Assembly: GCF_050948175.1 (NCBI RefSeq)
Contig: NW_027490092.1
Span: 3,534,001-3,598,000 of the forward strand
DNA length: 64,000 nt
Source of the DNA: Xylocopa sonorina
Lineage: Eukaryota > Arthropoda > Insecta > Hymenoptera > Apidae
Direction of reading: 5' to 3'
A program made the position numbers and the translations under genes. Shown here piece after piece: positions 63,410-64,000 of the stretch; the stretch's first letter is position 1, and the number at the start of each line of letters is the position of its first letter. The notes below the pieces were generated by a model that did not search any database, was not told where the DNA came from, and saw only the letters and a list, made by a program, of their open reading frames with translations.

Positions 63410-64000
63410 GCATCTCATTTCTATGTTTCATGGTAAGATATAATTTGATTTGCGAAGTGTTATGTATTCCTCGTCTACACATCAAATGAATGTAAATGCG
63501 ACACTTCCTTGCAAGGAAATAGCGTTTGCAGATGTCTACGTATCGTAGCAGTGGATTTCTGATGCTTCTTAGAACGCGATATCGCATCACATTTCCATGT
63601 TTCATGGTAAGATATAATATGATTTGCGAAGTGTCATGTATTCCTCGTCTACACTTCAAATGAATGTAAATGCGACACTTCCTTGCAAGGAAATAGCGTT
63701 TGCAGATGTCTACGTATCGTAGCAATGGATTTCTGATGCTTCTTAGAACGCGATATCGCATCTCATTTCCATGTTTCATGGTAAGATATAATATGATTTG
63801 CGAAGTGTCATGTATTCCTCGTCTACACTTCAAATGAATGTAAATGCGACACTTCCTTGCAAGGAAATAGCGTTTGCAGATGCCTACGTATCGAAGCAAT
63901 AGAGTTCAAATGCTTCTTAAAACGAGATATTGCAACTCATATCTATGTTTCATGATAAGATATAATATACATTGCGAAGTGTTATGCATTCCTCGTCTAC

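Larger units (their letters stand above)
62388..63888. repeat. 748-bp tandem duplication (4 units plus the 52-bp unit)
   Basis: 62,388-63,140 matches 63,136-63,888. The left edge is GATGTC against GATGCC, and the right edge is TCGTAGCAATGG against TCGAAGCAATAG. It includes TGTTATCCTCG, AAGGTAATAGCG and ATAGGGTTC markers in both copies, with no interior difference noticed. This is the clearest recent local expansion. Confidence 0.88.
1..64000. repeat. 174-bp tandem satellite array filling the window
   Basis: Every line of the sequence is a copy of the same 174-bp unit joined head to tail in one orientation. The phase marker GCATCTC (or its variants) recurs at 212, 386, 560 and 734, and so on to 63,932. 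From 71 to 63,931 the length equals 371 units once the visible indels are subtracted. Both ends are cut inside a monomer, so the array extends beyond the window on each side. No unique sequence, mobile-element insertion or orientation switch interrupts it. A unit near nucleosome-plus-linker length, in hundreds of copies, is typical of centromeric or pericentromeric satellites; that role is inferred. The family itself is not one I recognise. Because the array covers everything, all stretches above 300 bases contain only this repeat. Confidence 0.98.
54800..64000. repeat. Local subfamily with 52-bp truncated monomers
   Basis: It is marked by GATTTCTGACGC, TTTCCATGTTTC, AAGGTAATAGCG and GATGCCTACG. 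The four 52-bp monomers are confined to it. About 55,860-57,890 recurs near 59,741-61,771 at a spacing of 3,881 bp (22 x 174 + 52 + 1). About 59,756-60,500 recurs at 62,235-62,970 at 2,479 bp. A 9-bp deletion near 61,917 (AAAACGATCTC) and a 1-bp insertion near 58,390 (GCCTTCTC) are also present. Only satellite is present. Confidence 0.75.

Noticed and set aside
1..64000. CRISPR array
   Set aside because: The 174-bp units abut directly, with no unique spacers and no cas genes.
1..64000. tRNA, rRNA or small structured RNA genes
   Set aside because: No conserved tRNA or rRNA motifs were recognised, and the short inverted repeats are too small to indicate a structured RNA gene.

Overview
The whole window is one uninterrupted tandem satellite array. 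I found no gene, RNA gene, transposon or unique-sequence gap. The repeat unit is 174 bp. Taking the start of each GCATCTC-type motif as a phase marker, the stretch from 71 to 63,931 holds 371 consecutive units. The length closes exactly when the indels I found are included: six -33, four -122, one -9, one -6, nineteen +1 and eleven -1. This is a hand count, and undetected compensating pairs could exist. The reading consensus is about 36% G+C and carries 9 CpG per unit, about 1.6 times expectation.

The source is most likely a eukaryotic centromeric, pericentromeric or other heterochromatic array. A unit near nucleosomal spacing, hundreds of copies, nested multi-monomer duplications and no interspersed genes are the reasons. 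The species cannot be read from the sequence. Undepleted CpG argues weakly against a genome with heavy germline CpG methylation (vertebrate or plant type) and fits many invertebrates better. I do not recognise the satellite family.

Each unit carries three short dyad symmetries: GCGATATCGC, TTCCTTGCAAGGAA, and CTACG/CGTAG around TAT. Two main monomer classes alternate irregularly. Class A has GCGATATCGC, CATGGTAAG, ATATGATTTG, TGTATTCC and CTACACTTC. Class B has GAGATATTGC, CATGATAAG, ATATTCATTG, TGCATTCC and CTACGATTC.

Layout by local subfamily (borders approximate): 1-15,300 has six 141-bp short monomers, six of the eight TGCTTTTCC (+1) monomers, and blocks of 0.6-2.1 kb copied at spacings of 2,229, 2,751, 6,725, 7,421 and 7,770 bp. 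15,300-22,250 has CACCTC and GCTCTTATAA variants and a 696-bp tandem duplication. 22,250-28,200 has blocks copied at 1,043, 2,609 and 5,044 bp. 28,200-54,800 has AACGGCG (+1), TCTCAACTTC and CTCGCTCGC variants, an 871-bp tandem duplication and a large 5,393-bp duplication. 54,800-64,000 has four 52-bp truncated monomers and a 748-bp tandem duplication.

Many long open frames exist, nearly all on the minus strand and up to 403 codons. They arise because 174 is 3 x 58 and one minus frame of class A has no stop. They stop whenever a common variant or a 1-bp indel is met, and I do not call any of them genes. There is therefore no gene network to describe. The biological content is array architecture: monomer classes, dyads, and a record of in-register unequal exchange.
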